Origin: JBOFFC01 sp051648405
GTDB taxonomy: Bacteria > Planctomycetota > Planctomycetia > Pirellulales > Lacipirellulaceae
Length of the DNA stretch: 64,000 bases
Assembly (NCBI GenBank): GCA_051648405.1
Contig: JBOFFC010000114.1
Span: 1-64,000 of the forward strand
Direction of reading: 5' to 3'
The notes beneath the pieces were generated by a model. The model made no database searches, had not been told where the DNA came from, and saw only the letters and a list, made by a program, of their open reading frames with translations. The position numbers and the translations under genes were made by a program. Positions 1 to 8,123 of this stretch are shown here, piece after piece. Numbering within the stretch: position 1 is the first letter of the stretch; each line of letters starts with the position of its first letter.

Positions 1-64
1 CGCCGCGACGGCGAGCGCCACGGCCACGCCCGACGAACAACCAACTCGAGAAAGCGACCCGCGG
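1..64. other. Window edge upstream of xylB
   Basis: Sixty-four bases with no recognisable gene or strong ribosome site. It may include the end of a preceding gene that cannot be judged from this length. Confidence 0.4.
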
Positions 65-1597
65 ATGAGCGTGTACCTCGGAATCGACATCGGCACCTCG
101 GGCACGAAGACGATCGCCATCGACCCGTCGGGCAAGGTCCTCGCCCAGGCGACGGCGGCCTACGCCTGCCACCATCCCCGACCGCTGTGGAGCGAACAAG
201 ACCCGCAGTCGTGGTGGGACGCCACCGTCGAAACGGTCCGCTCGGCCGTCCAGAAGGCGAAGCTCAAGCCGGCCGACGTGCGCGGCATCGGCCTCTCGGG
301 CCAGATGCACGGGTCGGTGTTCCTCGACAACGCGGGCAAGGTTTTGCGCCCGGCGCTGCTGTGGAACGACCAACGGACCGTCGCCGAGTGCGCCGAGATC
401 GAGCGGTCGGCCGGGGGCCGCGCCAAGCTGCTGAAGATGGTCGCCAACCCGGCGCTCACCGGCTTCCAGGCGCCCAAGGTCCTTTGGCTGCGGAACCACG
501 AGCCGAAGCGCTTCGACAAGCTCGCCACGGTGCTCCTGCCGAAGGACGACGTCCGCCGGCGGCTCACGGGGGAGCTCGCCACCGAGGTGAGCGACGCCAG
601 CGGGACGCTGTTTCTCGACGTCGCCAAGCGCGCGTGGTCCAAGCCGCTGCTCGCGAAGCTGGGGCTCGACCCCGCGCTGCTTCCGCGCTGCTACGAGTCG
701 GAGGACGTCACCGGCAAACTGACCGCGGAGGCCGCCGCGCTGCTCGGCCTCACCACCGACTGCGTTGTCGTCGGGGGCGCCGGGGACTGCGCCGCGGGGG
801 CGATCGGCAACGGCGTCGTGCGGCCGGGGGTCGTTTCGACCTCGCTGGGGACCTCGGGGGTGGTCTTCGCCTACAGCGACACGCCCCAGGTCGATCCCCT
901 GGGACGAGTCCACACGTTCTGCCACGCGGCCCGCGGCAAGTGGCACCAGATGGGGGTCACGCTGACCGCCGCGGGGGCCCTGGGGTGGTTCGCCGAAACG
1001 CTCTGCGAGACCGACCGCGCCGCGGCGAAGTCCGCCGGCAAGAGCGTCTACGACCTGCTGACGAGTGAGGCGGCGAAGACCCCCGTCGGCGCCGAGGGGC
1101 TGTACTTTCTCCCCTACCTTGCCGGCGAGCGGACCCCGCACGCCGACCCCACCGCACGCGGGGCGTTCGTAGGGCTCACGCTCAAGCACAACCGCGGGGC
1201 GATGGTGCGTGCCGTTATGGAGGGGGTCACGTACGCACTAAGGGACAGCCTCGACATCCTCCGCGAGCTGGGGGTCCCCGTGAAGCAGGTCCGCGCCACC
1301 GGCGGCGGGGCGAAGAGTGAGTTCTGGCGCCAGATGCAGGCCGACGCCCTCGGCGCGACGGTCCACGCGATGGCGGCCGACGAGGGCCCCGCGATGGGGG
1401 TCGCCCTGCTGGCCGCCGTCGGCTGCGGCGAGTTCAAGAACATCGCCGAGGCGTGCGACGCCACCGTCCGCACGACGAGCCAGTCGAAGCCGAGCGCGAA
1501 GGCCCGCAAGCAGTACGACGCGGGGGTCGTCACCTACCGAGCGCTCTACCGGGCGCTGAAGCCGCAGTTCGAGGCGATCGCGGCGGGGGCGGTTTGA
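65..1597 (+). CDS. xylB: Xylulokinase (FGGY-family carbohydrate kinase)
   Basis: 510 residues, the usual length for xylulokinase, which phosphorylates D-xylulose in the cytoplasm to feed the pentose phosphate pathway. The N-terminal phosphate-binding segment reads GIDIGTSGTKT, the sugar-binding segment includes GQMHGSVFLD and LLWNDQRT, and the C-terminal FGGY half carries ATGGGAKSEFWRQ. The ATG at 65 is the first in-frame ATG of a domain that starts immediately. The last 13 codons plus stop (from 1558) recur in diverged form at 2485-2528, downstream of the toxin-antitoxin module. A xylose isomerase gene could lie upstream, outside the window. Confidence 0.95.
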   Translation: MSVYLGIDIGTSGTKTIAIDPSGKVLAQATAAYACHHPRPLWSEQDPQSWWDATVETVRSAVQKAKLKPADVRGIGLSGQMHGSVFLDNAGKVLRPALLWNDQRTVAECAEIERSAGGRAKLLKMVANPALTGFQAPKVLWLRNHEPKRFDKLATVLLPKDDVRRRLTGELATEVSDASGTLFLDVAKRAWSKPLLAKLGLDPALLPRCYESEDVTGKLTAEAAALLGLTTDCVVVGGAGDCAAGAIGNGVVRPGVVSTSLGTSGVVFAYSDTPQVDPLGRVHTFCHAARGKWHQMGVTLTAAGALGWFAETLCETDRAAAKSAGKSVYDLLTSEAAKTPVGAEGLYFLPYLAGERTPHADPTARGAFVGLTLKHNRGAMVRAVMEGVTYALRDSLDILRELGVPVKQVRATGGGAKSEFWRQMQADALGATVHAMAADEGPAMGVALLAAVGCGEFKNIAEACDATVRTTSQSKPSAKARKQYDAGVVTYRALYRALKPQFEAIAAGAV

Positions 1598-1601
1598 GGG
1601 C
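1558..1601 (+). repeat. Direct repeat copy A (native xylB 3' end) flanking higBA
   Basis: Forty-four bases covering the last codons and stop of xylB plus six bases. They match 2485-2528 at 42 of 44 positions by my alignment. Together the two copies bracket the higBA module with a repeat-to-repeat distance of 927 bases. Confidence 0.8.
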
Positions 1602-1621
1602 GCTGCGCTCCGGGACAGCGC
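1600..1621. terminator. Hairpin after xylB
   Basis: GCGCTG (1600-1605) pairs with CAGCGC (1616-1621) across a 10-base loop, directly after the xylB stop. There is no T-tract, so it is a possible but unproven terminator. The region shares GCGCTCCGGG with the hairpin downstream of higA. Confidence 0.35.
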
Positions 1622-1655
1622 GGATCGAAAGCCCGTGTGGCGGCGGATTTCCGAG

Positions 1656-1684
1656 TTGACAGTATATCGTATCTGATATACACT
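1656..1684 (+). promoter_or_regulatory. Promoter and overlapping operator of the HigBA module
   Basis: TTGACA at 1656-1661 is a perfect -35 box. TACACT at 1679-1684 (17-base spacer) or TATACA at 1677-1682 (15-base spacer) can serve as -10. The spacer contains a perfect inverted repeat, GTATATC (1662-1668) and GATATAC (1675-1681), separated by six bases. A palindrome lying on the promoter is the usual arrangement for autorepression by an antitoxin or toxin-antitoxin complex. This is one of the few AT-rich stretches in the neighbourhood. Confidence 0.7.
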
Positions 1685-1701
1685 GATAGAGAGGTTTGCA
1701 G

Positions 1702-2082
1702 ATGGCCAAAAAACAGGCCAGTCCCTCGGGCGCCCCGCCTAGGGAGCCGTTGGTCTGGTTGAACTCTGAGGTCAAGTCGCCGCCGTTCACCCCGGAAGGA
1801 CGACAGGAAGCGGGGATGCTGTTGCGTCTGCTCCAGGAGGGAGAGCGATTGGGCATGCCCCAGTCGGAACCGCTGACGGGTCTTTGCCCAAGCTGTGGGT
1901 GCCTGCGCGTCCGCGACGCCGGCGCCAACTGGCGAATCATGTACCGGATTGATTCCGACGCGGTGGTCGTTATGGAAGTCTACGCCAAGAAGACTGCCGC
2001 GATCCCCAAGGGAGTCTTCGACCGCTGCAAACGACGGATCAAGGAATACGACGAGACCCTTCGAGCGGCCAAAAAGCAGTAG
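1702..2082 (+). CDS. higB: HigB/RelE-type toxin (Gp49-like, DUF891 type)
   Basis: Small basic protein of 126 residues from the ATG at 1702, which follows a GAGAGG ribosome site; a TTG two codons earlier is also open. The segment NWRIMYRIDSDAVVVMEVYAKKT followed by KRRIKEYDE resembles the RelE/HigB fold of phage-derived Gp49-like toxins, which cleave mRNA on the ribosome. The gene comes before its antitoxin by 21 bases, the toxin-first order typical of higBA. Activity is inferred from family resemblance and context. The module is flanked by copies of the xylB 3' end, suggesting acquisition. Confidence 0.75.
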   Translation: MAKKQASPSGAPPREPLVWLNSEVKSPPFTPEGRQEAGMLLRLLQEGERLGMPQSEPLTGLCPSCGCLRVRDAGANWRIMYRIDSDAVVVMEVYAKKTAAIPKGVFDRCKRRIKEYDETLRAAKKQ

Positions 2083-2103
2083 CAGCGCCAGGAGACACGA
2101 AGA

Positions 2104-2466
2104 ATGAACAGTACGCAACGCAAGGCGATCGAAGCGGCGGGCTGGAAGCTAGGTGACGCCGCGGATTTCTTGGAGATGAGCGACGCGGAGCGACAGCTTC
2201 TCGACGCGCGGGTCAGCATTGCCTTGGCAATCCGCCGACAGCGCGAAGCGCTCGACTTGTCGCAGACGGAGCTAGGCTCACGACTCAAGACGAGCCAGCC
2301 ACGCGTTGCGAAGATCGAGCGCGCAGCGCCGGACGTTTCGTTGGACCAGCTCGTTCGCGCGCTGATTGCCGCAGGAGGCACCCTCACGGTGAAGACGACG
2401 AGCTCCGGGCGTTCGAGGGGCCAGAAGCCGGGTGCTGTGGTTTTGCAGGTGACCACCTCGAAGTAG
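2104..2466 (+). CDS. higA: HigA-type antitoxin with XRE helix-turn-helix
   Basis: 120 residues with a helix-turn-helix at about 38-85, including RRQREALDLSQTELGSRL and TSQPRVAKIER. It should bind the toxin and repress the promoter through the palindrome at 1662-1681. AGGAG at 2089-2093 supports the ATG at 2104. The N-terminal 35 residues precede the DNA-binding domain and could hold part of the toxin-binding surface (inference). The gene ends about 20 bases before the second copy of the xylB tail. Confidence 0.8.
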   Translation: MNSTQRKAIEAAGWKLGDAADFLEMSDAERQLLDARVSIALAIRRQREALDLSQTELGSRLKTSQPRVAKIERAAPDVSLDQLVRALIAAGGTLTVKTTSSGRSRGQKPGAVVLQVTTSK

Positions 2467-2484
2467 CAACGGCCGCACGCGAAG

Positions 2485-2528
2485 GAAGCCGCAGTTCGCG
2501 GCGATCGCGGCGGGGTCGGTTTGAGGGC
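2485..2528 (+). repeat. Direct repeat copy B (diverged xylB tail) flanking higBA
   Basis: Differs from copy A at two positions. If translated it would still read KPQFAAIAAGSV then stop, compared with KPQFEAIAAGAV in xylB. Similarity stops sharply on the left of the copy but fades gradually on the right (shared GCGCTCCGGG). Confidence 0.8.
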
Positions 2529-2533
2529 CGGGC

Positions 2534-2563
2534 GCTCCGGGGACTTGCGTCCCCGGCTCAAGG
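2534..2563. terminator. TTGC-loop hairpin between convergent higA and methyltransferase genes
   Basis: CCGGGGAC (2537-2544), loop TTGC, GTCCCCGG (2549-2556) form a perfect 8-bp stem. The 30-base unit 2534-2563 is related to the two elements found inside ileS. It supplies the stop codon of the methyltransferase gene on the minus strand (2558-2560). It could terminate both convergent genes. Confidence 0.55.
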
Positions 2564-3379
2564 ACGGACGGCGGCGCCTTCGCGCAGTAGCGGCTGCTGC
2601 GTGTAGCTTGGCGGGATCGAGACGAGCGGCTCTTCGATCGGCACGCCGGCTCGGCGGCGGCCGACGGTGCGGACGTAACCCAGGTGGCGGCCGGCGTCGG
2701 CCTCCACGGCGGTGATCTCGGTCGCGTTGTCGGGGGCGAAGGCATGCTGCCAGTCTCGCCACCGCCGCCAGCCGTCGGGCATCGCGTCGGACAGCTCGAC
2801 ATCGACCACCCCCGAACGGGTCCAGTGCCGCCGCCACCAATCGGGTGTGTGGAGGCAGCCAAGCTCGGGGGTCCACCACTCGCGCAGGTGCTCAGGAGTC
2901 TCGCCTTCGAACTCCTGCGTCAGCCCGGCGCCGGCGATGCCAATCTGCCCGCCGGGCTTCACCAGCCGGGCCAGCGACATCAGGAACAGGTCGTCCGTGC
3001 CGTAGTAGACGAACGAGTCGATCGACACGACCGCGTCGAAGAACTCCGCGGCGAACGGCAGGCTGCGGGCTTCTACCCGCAGCGGGAAGACCCCGTCGGA
3101 GACGCCGGCGTCGCAGAGGCGGCGCCAGTTCTCCGAGGGGCTGAACCACAGGTCGGCGGCCCATACCTGGACGCCAAACTCGCGGCGCAGGAAGACCGAC
3201 GACATCGCCCGACCACACCCGAGGTCGAGCACGCGCATCCCGGGGCACAGGTCCATCGCTTCGGCGAGCCACTCCGTCAGCCAGAGGGCATTCGCCCCGC
3301 CGCTTGCGCTGGCGAACACCCAGTCGGGGTGGTAGGCCAACGACCTGGGAAAGCGCGGCAGGGCTAGAGGGTCGTCCAT
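2558..3379 (-). CDS. SAM-dependent methyltransferase (class I)
   Basis: 273 residues from the ATG at 3379; the frame is open further upstream but the domain fits this start. VLDLGCGRAMSSVFL is the glycine-rich SAM-binding motif, WAADLWFSPSENW follows in the position of the acidic strand-2 end, and FDAVVSIDSFVYYG with LVKPGGQIGI mark the rest of the Rossmann core. The substrate cannot be told. Tryptophan-rich stretches (HLREWWTPELGCLHTPDWWRR) follow the core. Close relatives include small-molecule methyltransferases. Its stop codon lies in a repeat hairpin shared with higA. Confidence 0.8.
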   Translation of the reverse strand: MDDPLALPRFPRSLAYHPDWVFASASGGANALWLTEWLAEAMDLCPGMRVLDLGCGRAMSSVFLRREFGVQVWAADLWFSPSENWRRLCDAGVSDGVFPLRVEARSLPFAAEFFDAVVSIDSFVYYGTDDLFLMSLARLVKPGGQIGIAGAGLTQEFEGETPEHLREWWTPELGCLHTPDWWRRHWTRSGVVDVELSDAMPDGWRRWRDWQHAFAPDNATEITAVEADAGRHLGYVRTVGRRRAGVPIEEPLVSIPPSYTQQPLLREGAAVRP

Positions 3380-3476
3380 GAGGAACCTGCGGGACCGTGG
3401 GAGTGTTCGGGCAACTTGCCGAGACACCGCTCCAGCCCGTCGGGTTCGCGCCGAGCGCCTCGACAACGGCGGCGGT

Positions 3477-3869
3477 TCAGGATTTCGCCGAGTCGCGCTC
3501 GGCCATCTCGTCCACGACCTCGGTCACCAGCCGCAGGCTTTCGGCGACCTGCTCCTCGGGCGTCACCCCCCGCTCGACGCGGTAGTAGGCGATGAGGTCG
3601 GCGTGCAGGCGGGCCATCTCGAAACAGCGCGTGCGGGCCGAGCTGTCGCTCGCCAAAAGGCGATTCAGCTCGTCGGCCGCTTCGGCGGTCAAGTCGTCGT
3701 CGAAAAAGTACGACAGCAGCTCATCGACGCGATCGAAGGCCGCTTCGCCCGGCGTGCTGGGGGCGATGTCATCGACGTCGGGGATCCGCAGCATCGATTG
3801 ATCTTCGACCATGGTTGCCTCGGGGGCTCGGGCGCCTTGCTCGGCGGCTTCGTTTGACGATCCTGACAT
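3477..3869 (-). CDS. Small anti-sigma-like protein (free-standing N-terminal module)
   Basis: About 130 residues from the ATG at 3869 (MSGSSNEAAE); a longer frame starts at 3923. The central part, ELLSYFFDDDLTAEAADELN then RLLASDSSARTRCFEMARLH, closely resembles the N-terminal module of the FecR-like protein at 55706-57661 (LLGEWFSGTIADADVARLN, ALLASNPAVRNEYLAYAAVE). It has no membrane segment and no FecR domain. It may bind a sigma factor encoded elsewhere, or it may be a remnant. Function is inference. Confidence 0.6.
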   Translation of the reverse strand: MSGSSNEAAEQGARAPEATMVEDQSMLRIPDVDDIAPSTPGEAAFDRVDELLSYFFDDDLTAEAADELNRLLASDSSARTRCFEMARLHADLIAYYRVERGVTPEEQVAESLRLVTEVVDEMAERDSAKS

Positions 3870-4042
3870 CACAAAGATACGGCTCGTTCCGGGGGGATTC
3901 GTTACCCGAACCCCTGGACGCACGCGACAACGGGGCGCCAGCGGCCGAAAGACCGGAATCGCTTGCTAGCGAGACCGGGGCCGCACGGCCTCCCAATCTC
4001 CACGGTTACTACAAACCCACCTGACTCGCGTCGCTGACCAGC

Positions 4043-5677
4043 TTGCCCCATCTTACCGAGTCTTCTGCCGCACCCTTCGTTCGCGCCGACCGCCACGCCC
4101 CGGCGGCGGCGTTCGGAACGATCCTCGGAACTACGCTGCTGGTCCTCGCGGTGTTCTTCGTCGCCGGGGGGGACACCCCTCCGCACCGCAACGAGGCGCA
4201 CTACCTCTGCCGGCTCAAGCACGTCTGGGACCCCAGCTACTGCGCCGGGGACTTGTTCCTCGAATCACCCGAAGCGCACCTGACGGTCGTCTGGTTGTTC
4301 GGCTGGATTACGCGCTTTGTGTCACTCGAGGCCACCGCCTGGATCGGGCGGGTAGCTTCGTGGGTGCTGCTCGCGGGGGGCTGGGTGGCGCTCTGCCGAG
4401 GGGTCGGCGTGCGGCAGTGGCTGGCGCCGGTCGCGGCGGGGCTGCTCGTGGTGGGGACCGAACAGGGGCACTTCGCCGGCGAGTGGATCATCGGCGGCTT
4501 CGAGGCGAAGACCCTCGCCTACGGCTTCGTGCTGTTTGCGCTCGCTAGCGCCGCAGCCGAGCGCTGGAACGCCGCGTGGGTCCTGCTGGGCATCGCCAGC
4601 GCCTGCCACGCCCTGGTGGGGGCCTGGTCGGTCGTGGCGCTGCTCGCGGCGTGGTTCACCGGTCGCGGCCGCAGGACGTTCGGCTCGATGACGCCCGGCC
4701 TGGTTATGGGGGGACTCCTCGCACTCCCCGGGGTCTTGCCGGCGCTTGCGCTCAACAGCGGCGCCGACCCGGCGGTCGTCGCCCAAGCGCAGCAGGCGTA
4801 CGTCTTCGAACGGCTCGCGCACCACCTGGCGCCGCTGGCGAAGCCGCCGCTGTGGCTGGTCGATCGATTGGGTAGGCACCTGCTCTGCATCGCGCTCCTG
4901 GTGTGGCTGTGGCGCCGCGTGCCACGTGAAGGGGGTGACGAGCCCCTTGCGCTGGTCGTCCGTTTCGCCGGGGGCGCCGTGGCGATCGCGGCGTGCGGCC
5001 TCGTCATCGAAGCCGTGCTGTGGAATCACCCGGCGCTCGCCGCATCGCTGCTGCGTTATTACTGGTTCCGCCTCACCGACATCGCCGTGCCGCTCGCCGC
5101 CGCGCTGGTCGCGACGGTCTGGCTCGGGCGGGGCCTCGCCGCGCGGGCGCCCCGATCGCTGCCGGCGCTCGCGCTGGTCCTTGCTCTGTGTGCGTGGGGA
5201 GTCGGCGGGCACGCCGTGCGGCGGGCCATCGACCCCCGCGCACCGGCCGACACGCCGATGCGCGACCCGGCCGCGTGGGCCCAGATGTGCGACTGGGTCC
5301 GCGACAACACGCCGCGCGACGCCGTGTTCCTCGTCCCGCGGCACGCGCAGTCGTTCAAGTGGCGGGCCGAGCGGCCCGAGGCGGCCAGCTACAAGGACGT
5401 CCCCCAGGACGCGGCCGGGCTGGTCGAGTGGAGCCGCCGGATGGCCGACCTCCACCAGTTGGGGTGGTGGGAGACGGGGGAACCACGCTTCGCGCGCTCG
5501 GTCGCCGACGTGGGTCGCGAGGGACTCGAACGGCTCGCGGCGAGCTACGGGGCCCGCTACGCCCTCAGCGAGGACCCGGTCGATGGCGCAGGCTTCGCCG
5601 CCGCCCGCCGCGCGAGCCTGCCGATCGTGCATCGCGTCGGGCCTTACACGCTGTACGAAGTCGGGGGCGGGCGGTAG
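4043..5677 (+). CDS. Polytopic membrane protein, DUF6798-like
   Basis: 544 residues with roughly ten hydrophobic segments between residues 25 and 395, followed by a soluble C-terminal domain of about 150 residues. That domain has WVRDNTPRDAVFLVPR, FKWRAERPEAASYKDVPQD and a C-terminal RVGPYTLYEV, resembling the DUF6798 family of planctomycetes. The overall layout (membrane bundle plus periplasmic tail) recalls GT-C type glycosyltransferases, but I see no proof of activity. The start is a TTG seven codons after an in-frame stop; no ATG exists before the first membrane segments, so a non-ATG start is required. Confidence 0.7.
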   Translation: MPHLTESSAAPFVRADRHAPAAAFGTILGTTLLVLAVFFVAGGDTPPHRNEAHYLCRLKHVWDPSYCAGDLFLESPEAHLTVVWLFGWITRFVSLEATAWIGRVASWVLLAGGWVALCRGVGVRQWLAPVAAGLLVVGTEQGHFAGEWIIGGFEAKTLAYGFVLFALASAAAERWNAAWVLLGIASACHALVGAWSVVALLAAWFTGRGRRTFGSMTPGLVMGGLLALPGVLPALALNSGADPAVVAQAQQAYVFERLAHHLAPLAKPPLWLVDRLGRHLLCIALLVWLWRRVPREGGDEPLALVVRFAGGAVAIAACGLVIEAVLWNHPALAASLLRYYWFRLTDIAVPLAAALVATVWLGRGLAARAPRSLPALALVLALCAWGVGGHAVRRAIDPRAPADTPMRDPAAWAQMCDWVRDNTPRDAVFLVPRHAQSFKWRAERPEAASYKDVPQDAAGLVEWSRRMADLHQLGWWETGEPRFARSVADVGREGLERLAASYGARYALSEDPVDGAGFAAARRASLPIVHRVGPYTLYEVGGGR

Positions 5678-5771
5678 GCGCTCGCCGAGCAAGCCGGCAC
5701 GATGGGGCGACTCCGCTTGCTTCGGGCACGGCTCGAAAGCAACCTGCCCCTTCCGCCTTCCCCCTTCAAGC

Positions 5772-6440
5772 ATGCTCCCCGATTCGCCGATCCGCGCCGT
5801 GGCGTTCGACATGGATGGGCTCCTCGCGTCGAGCGAGGACGTTTACATGCGGGTCGGCACGGAGACCCTGGCGCGGCGCGGCAAGCCGTTTGAGGACGAA
5901 CTGCGGCACAAGATGATGGGGCTCCCCTCGCCGGTCGCGTACCGGACGATGATCGAGTGGCACGGGTTGACGGAGACCGTCGAGGAGCTCGCCGCCGAGT
6001 CGGACGTGATCTTTTGGGAGCTCGCGGAGCGGATGCTCGGGCCGATGCCGGGGGTCACCGAGACGTTCGACCTCGTCGAGTCGCTCGGCCTGCCGCGCTG
6101 CGTCGTCACCAGCGGCACGCGTCCCTACGCCGAGCGGATCCTGTCGATGATCGGCGTGCGCGAGCGGCTAGCCTTCGTCATCACGGCCGACGACATCACC
6201 CTGGGAAAGCCCAACCCCGAGCCGTACCTGAAGGCGGCGGCGCGCATGGAAGTCGAGCCGAGCGCGATGATGGTCCTGGAGGACAGCGCGAACGGCAGTC
6301 GGGCCGGGATCGCGGCGGGGGCGTTCACCGTCGCGGTGCCGAGCCCGCACACGCAGGAACACGATTTCACGGGCGTGAAGTTTGTGGCGGACACGCTGCG
6401 TGACCCGCGGATCGAGTCGGCGCTGCGCGCCGGTCGCTGA
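5772..6440 (+). CDS. HAD-superfamily hydrolase (beta-phosphoglucomutase/phosphatase-like)
   Basis: 222 residues from the ATG at 5772. The four HAD motifs are present: AFDMDGLLASSE (nucleophile and acid aspartates), VTSGTRPYAE, GKPNPEPYL (lysine) and VLEDSANGSRAG (acidic pair). The helical cap between motifs I and II fits the subfamily of beta-phosphoglucomutases and small sugar-phosphate phosphatases. The usual DSE after motif I reads ASSE here. Substrate unknown; cytoplasmic. It lies about 95 bases after the membrane protein on the same strand. Confidence 0.85.
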   Translation: MLPDSPIRAVAFDMDGLLASSEDVYMRVGTETLARRGKPFEDELRHKMMGLPSPVAYRTMIEWHGLTETVEELAAESDVIFWELAERMLGPMPGVTETFDLVESLGLPRCVVTSGTRPYAERILSMIGVRERLAFVITADDITLGKPNPEPYLKAAARMEVEPSAMMVLEDSANGSRAGIAAGAFTVAVPSPHTQEHDFTGVKFVADTLRDPRIESALRAGR

Positions 6441-6580
6441 AGCGACTGCGGCGCAAGCACTGGAGGCGCCACGATGTTGCGCGCGGGACTGCACACTGGC
6501 CGATCGCACGACCGATACCACCAGAAGAGGCCGCACTCGGTCGGCCCCTCCGTGGACTCTGGCTTGCGAGCGACCTGGCT

Positions 6581-6856
6581 ATGGGCAAGAGCGTCTGGAT
6601 CGTCGCGGCGGCCTGCTTGCTCGCCGCCACGCAGCTCGGCTGCCGCGCCTGCGGGACGGGCTACGACTACGCGTCGCCGCTGTCCGGCTCGTGCCACTCG
6701 GGCGCTTGCGGCGCCGCGGGAGGCTGCGGCTGTGGCGGCCATGCGGGGCACCCGACGGGGCCGCGGGCCGGGAGTGGGTCGGCGGTGATGCCGATGAGCC
6801 ACTCGGTCGAGGGCTCGATGGGACAGCCGACGCCGGTCGTCGAGTCGATCAACTGA
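6581..6856 (+). CDS. Small cysteine/glycine-rich lipoprotein
   Basis: 91 residues. A hydrophobic signal (residues 5-17) ends in ATQLGC, a plausible lipobox with the lipidated cysteine at 21. The mature part is rich in Cys, Gly and His (CRACGTGYDY, CHSGACGAAGGCGCGGHAG), then becomes Ser/Pro/Met rich. The Cys-His cluster could bind metal or form disulfides (inference). No family recognised; comparable short lipoproteins are common in planctomycetes. Confidence 0.6.
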   Translation: MGKSVWIVAAACLLAATQLGCRACGTGYDYASPLSGSCHSGACGAAGGCGCGGHAGHPTGPRAGSGSAVMPMSHSVEGSMGQPTPVVESIN

Positions 6857-6893
6857 CGACTCGCGCGCCGGGCCAATCACTGCGCTGGACCAC

Positions 6894-7976
6894 TCACGGC
6901 GCCGGATCGACCGGTTCGTCGTCCATCGGGCGGCGGAACTTGTCGTTGAAGACCGCGGGGTCGAATTCGTCGCGCGGCTTCGCGGGGACGAGCAGCCCCC
7001 CGCGCACGACGTTCGCCGGACGAAGCATATCGACCGACAACGAGCCGTCGTGCGCGACCGCCCGTTCGACCTTCGATTGTGTTTCGTCGATCGGGGCCTC
7101 GTAGACGGCGGTCGCAACACCGGCCGCGGCCGCAGGGGCAACGGGGGCGTTCGACGCCGCGACCGCGTTCACCCACGCGGTGAGGCGGCCCAGCAGCTCG
7201 GCGCGGCGTGGGCCCGTGATCGGCGTCACGCCGTGGTGCGCGCCGCTCGCCGCCCGCAGCAGCGGGCTCGCGCCGGGGTCGGTCGGGTCGATCGCCAGCA
7301 GCGCCGCGCGGAGGTTGTGCTGCGTCGAGCGCGCGTCGGCGTAGCCGTACAGCAGCCGCCGGTCGAGCGCGAACGCCCCCCCGCGCTCTTGCAGGTGGCA
7401 ACCGCCGTTGGTGCAGTTGTTCACCAGCAGCGGCTGGACGCGGCGCGTGAAGTACTCGAGGCCCGCGTCGGGGAGCGTGAGCCCCGCGTCGGGTTCGACC
7501 GCTGAAGGTTCGTTGTGCGAAGCCAGCGCCACGCCCCCCGGGGGGGTCGCAACCGGCTCTCGCTGCATGGACAACCGTCGCTCGAGCAGCGCGAGCCGCT
7601 GCCAGCCCGGGGCGAGCCGCCGCGCGGCGGCCAGCTCTTCGCTCGCCTCGCGCCACAGCGACTGGCGGATGCACCACTCGGCGAGGCGGCAACGGTCCTC
7701 GGCCGAAGCGGCGTTGGGGTCGAGCCGTTCCCGCTGCCAGCGGTACGCTTCGGCGAGGGTCGCGACCGTCGCGGCGACTTCGCTGCGCCGCAGGAGCAGC
7801 TCGCTGTGCTCCGAACGGAGCAGCACCCGGTCGCCATCGACGCGCACCTCGCCGGCGAGGACGGCGCCGTTCTTCATCAGGAGGACCTCCGCCGGGCACG
7901 AGCCCGACCAAACGAAGATCGCGAGCGCCGCCAGCCAGGCGCTCGGCGAGATCGACGGTTGGGGGGCGCGGGGCAT
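6894..7976 (-). CDS. Secreted protein with a CX4CH motif
   Basis: 360 residues with an N-terminal hydrophobic segment (12-25). Residues 31-55 (LLMKNGAVLAGEVRVDGDRV) look like a small beta-barrel, followed by an Arg/Glu-rich helical part. Residues 174-194 (EYFTRRVQPLLVNNC then TNGGCH) resemble the start of planctomycete cytochrome-like domains, but the cysteines are C188 and C193 with H194, giving CX4CH rather than CX2CH. The C-terminal third is low-complexity with RPMDDEPVDPAP at the end. Probably periplasmic; function unknown. Confidence 0.65.
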   Translation of the reverse strand: MPRAPQPSISPSAWLAALAIFVWSGSCPAEVLLMKNGAVLAGEVRVDGDRVLLRSEHSELLLRRSEVAATVATLAEAYRWQRERLDPNAASAEDRCRLAEWCIRQSLWREASEELAAARRLAPGWQRLALLERRLSMQREPVATPPGGVALASHNEPSAVEPDAGLTLPDAGLEYFTRRVQPLLVNNCTNGGCHLQERGGAFALDRRLLYGYADARSTQHNLRAALLAIDPTDPGASPLLRAASGAHHGVTPITGPRRAELLGRLTAWVNAVAASNAPVAPAAAAGVATAVYEAPIDETQSKVERAVAHDGSLSVDMLRPANVVRGGLLVPAKPRDEFDPAVFNDKFRRPMDDEPVDPAP

Positions 7977-8123
7977 TGGCGCGGAGACTAGGAGCCGCGC
8001 CCGGCTCGGTCAACACAGAACCGCCGAGCGCTGGGGACCCCCCACGACCCTGGTGAACGCTTGCTCGCCGGGTTAAGCTGATGGCCTGTAACGAGTTGCA
8101 ACGCCAACCGCATCCCCACGAAC

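Noticed and set aside
4746..5771. Long N-terminal extension of the HAD hydrolase
   Set aside because: This part overlaps the membrane protein in another frame and is Ser/Arg/Pro-rich; the HAD domain starts at 5772.
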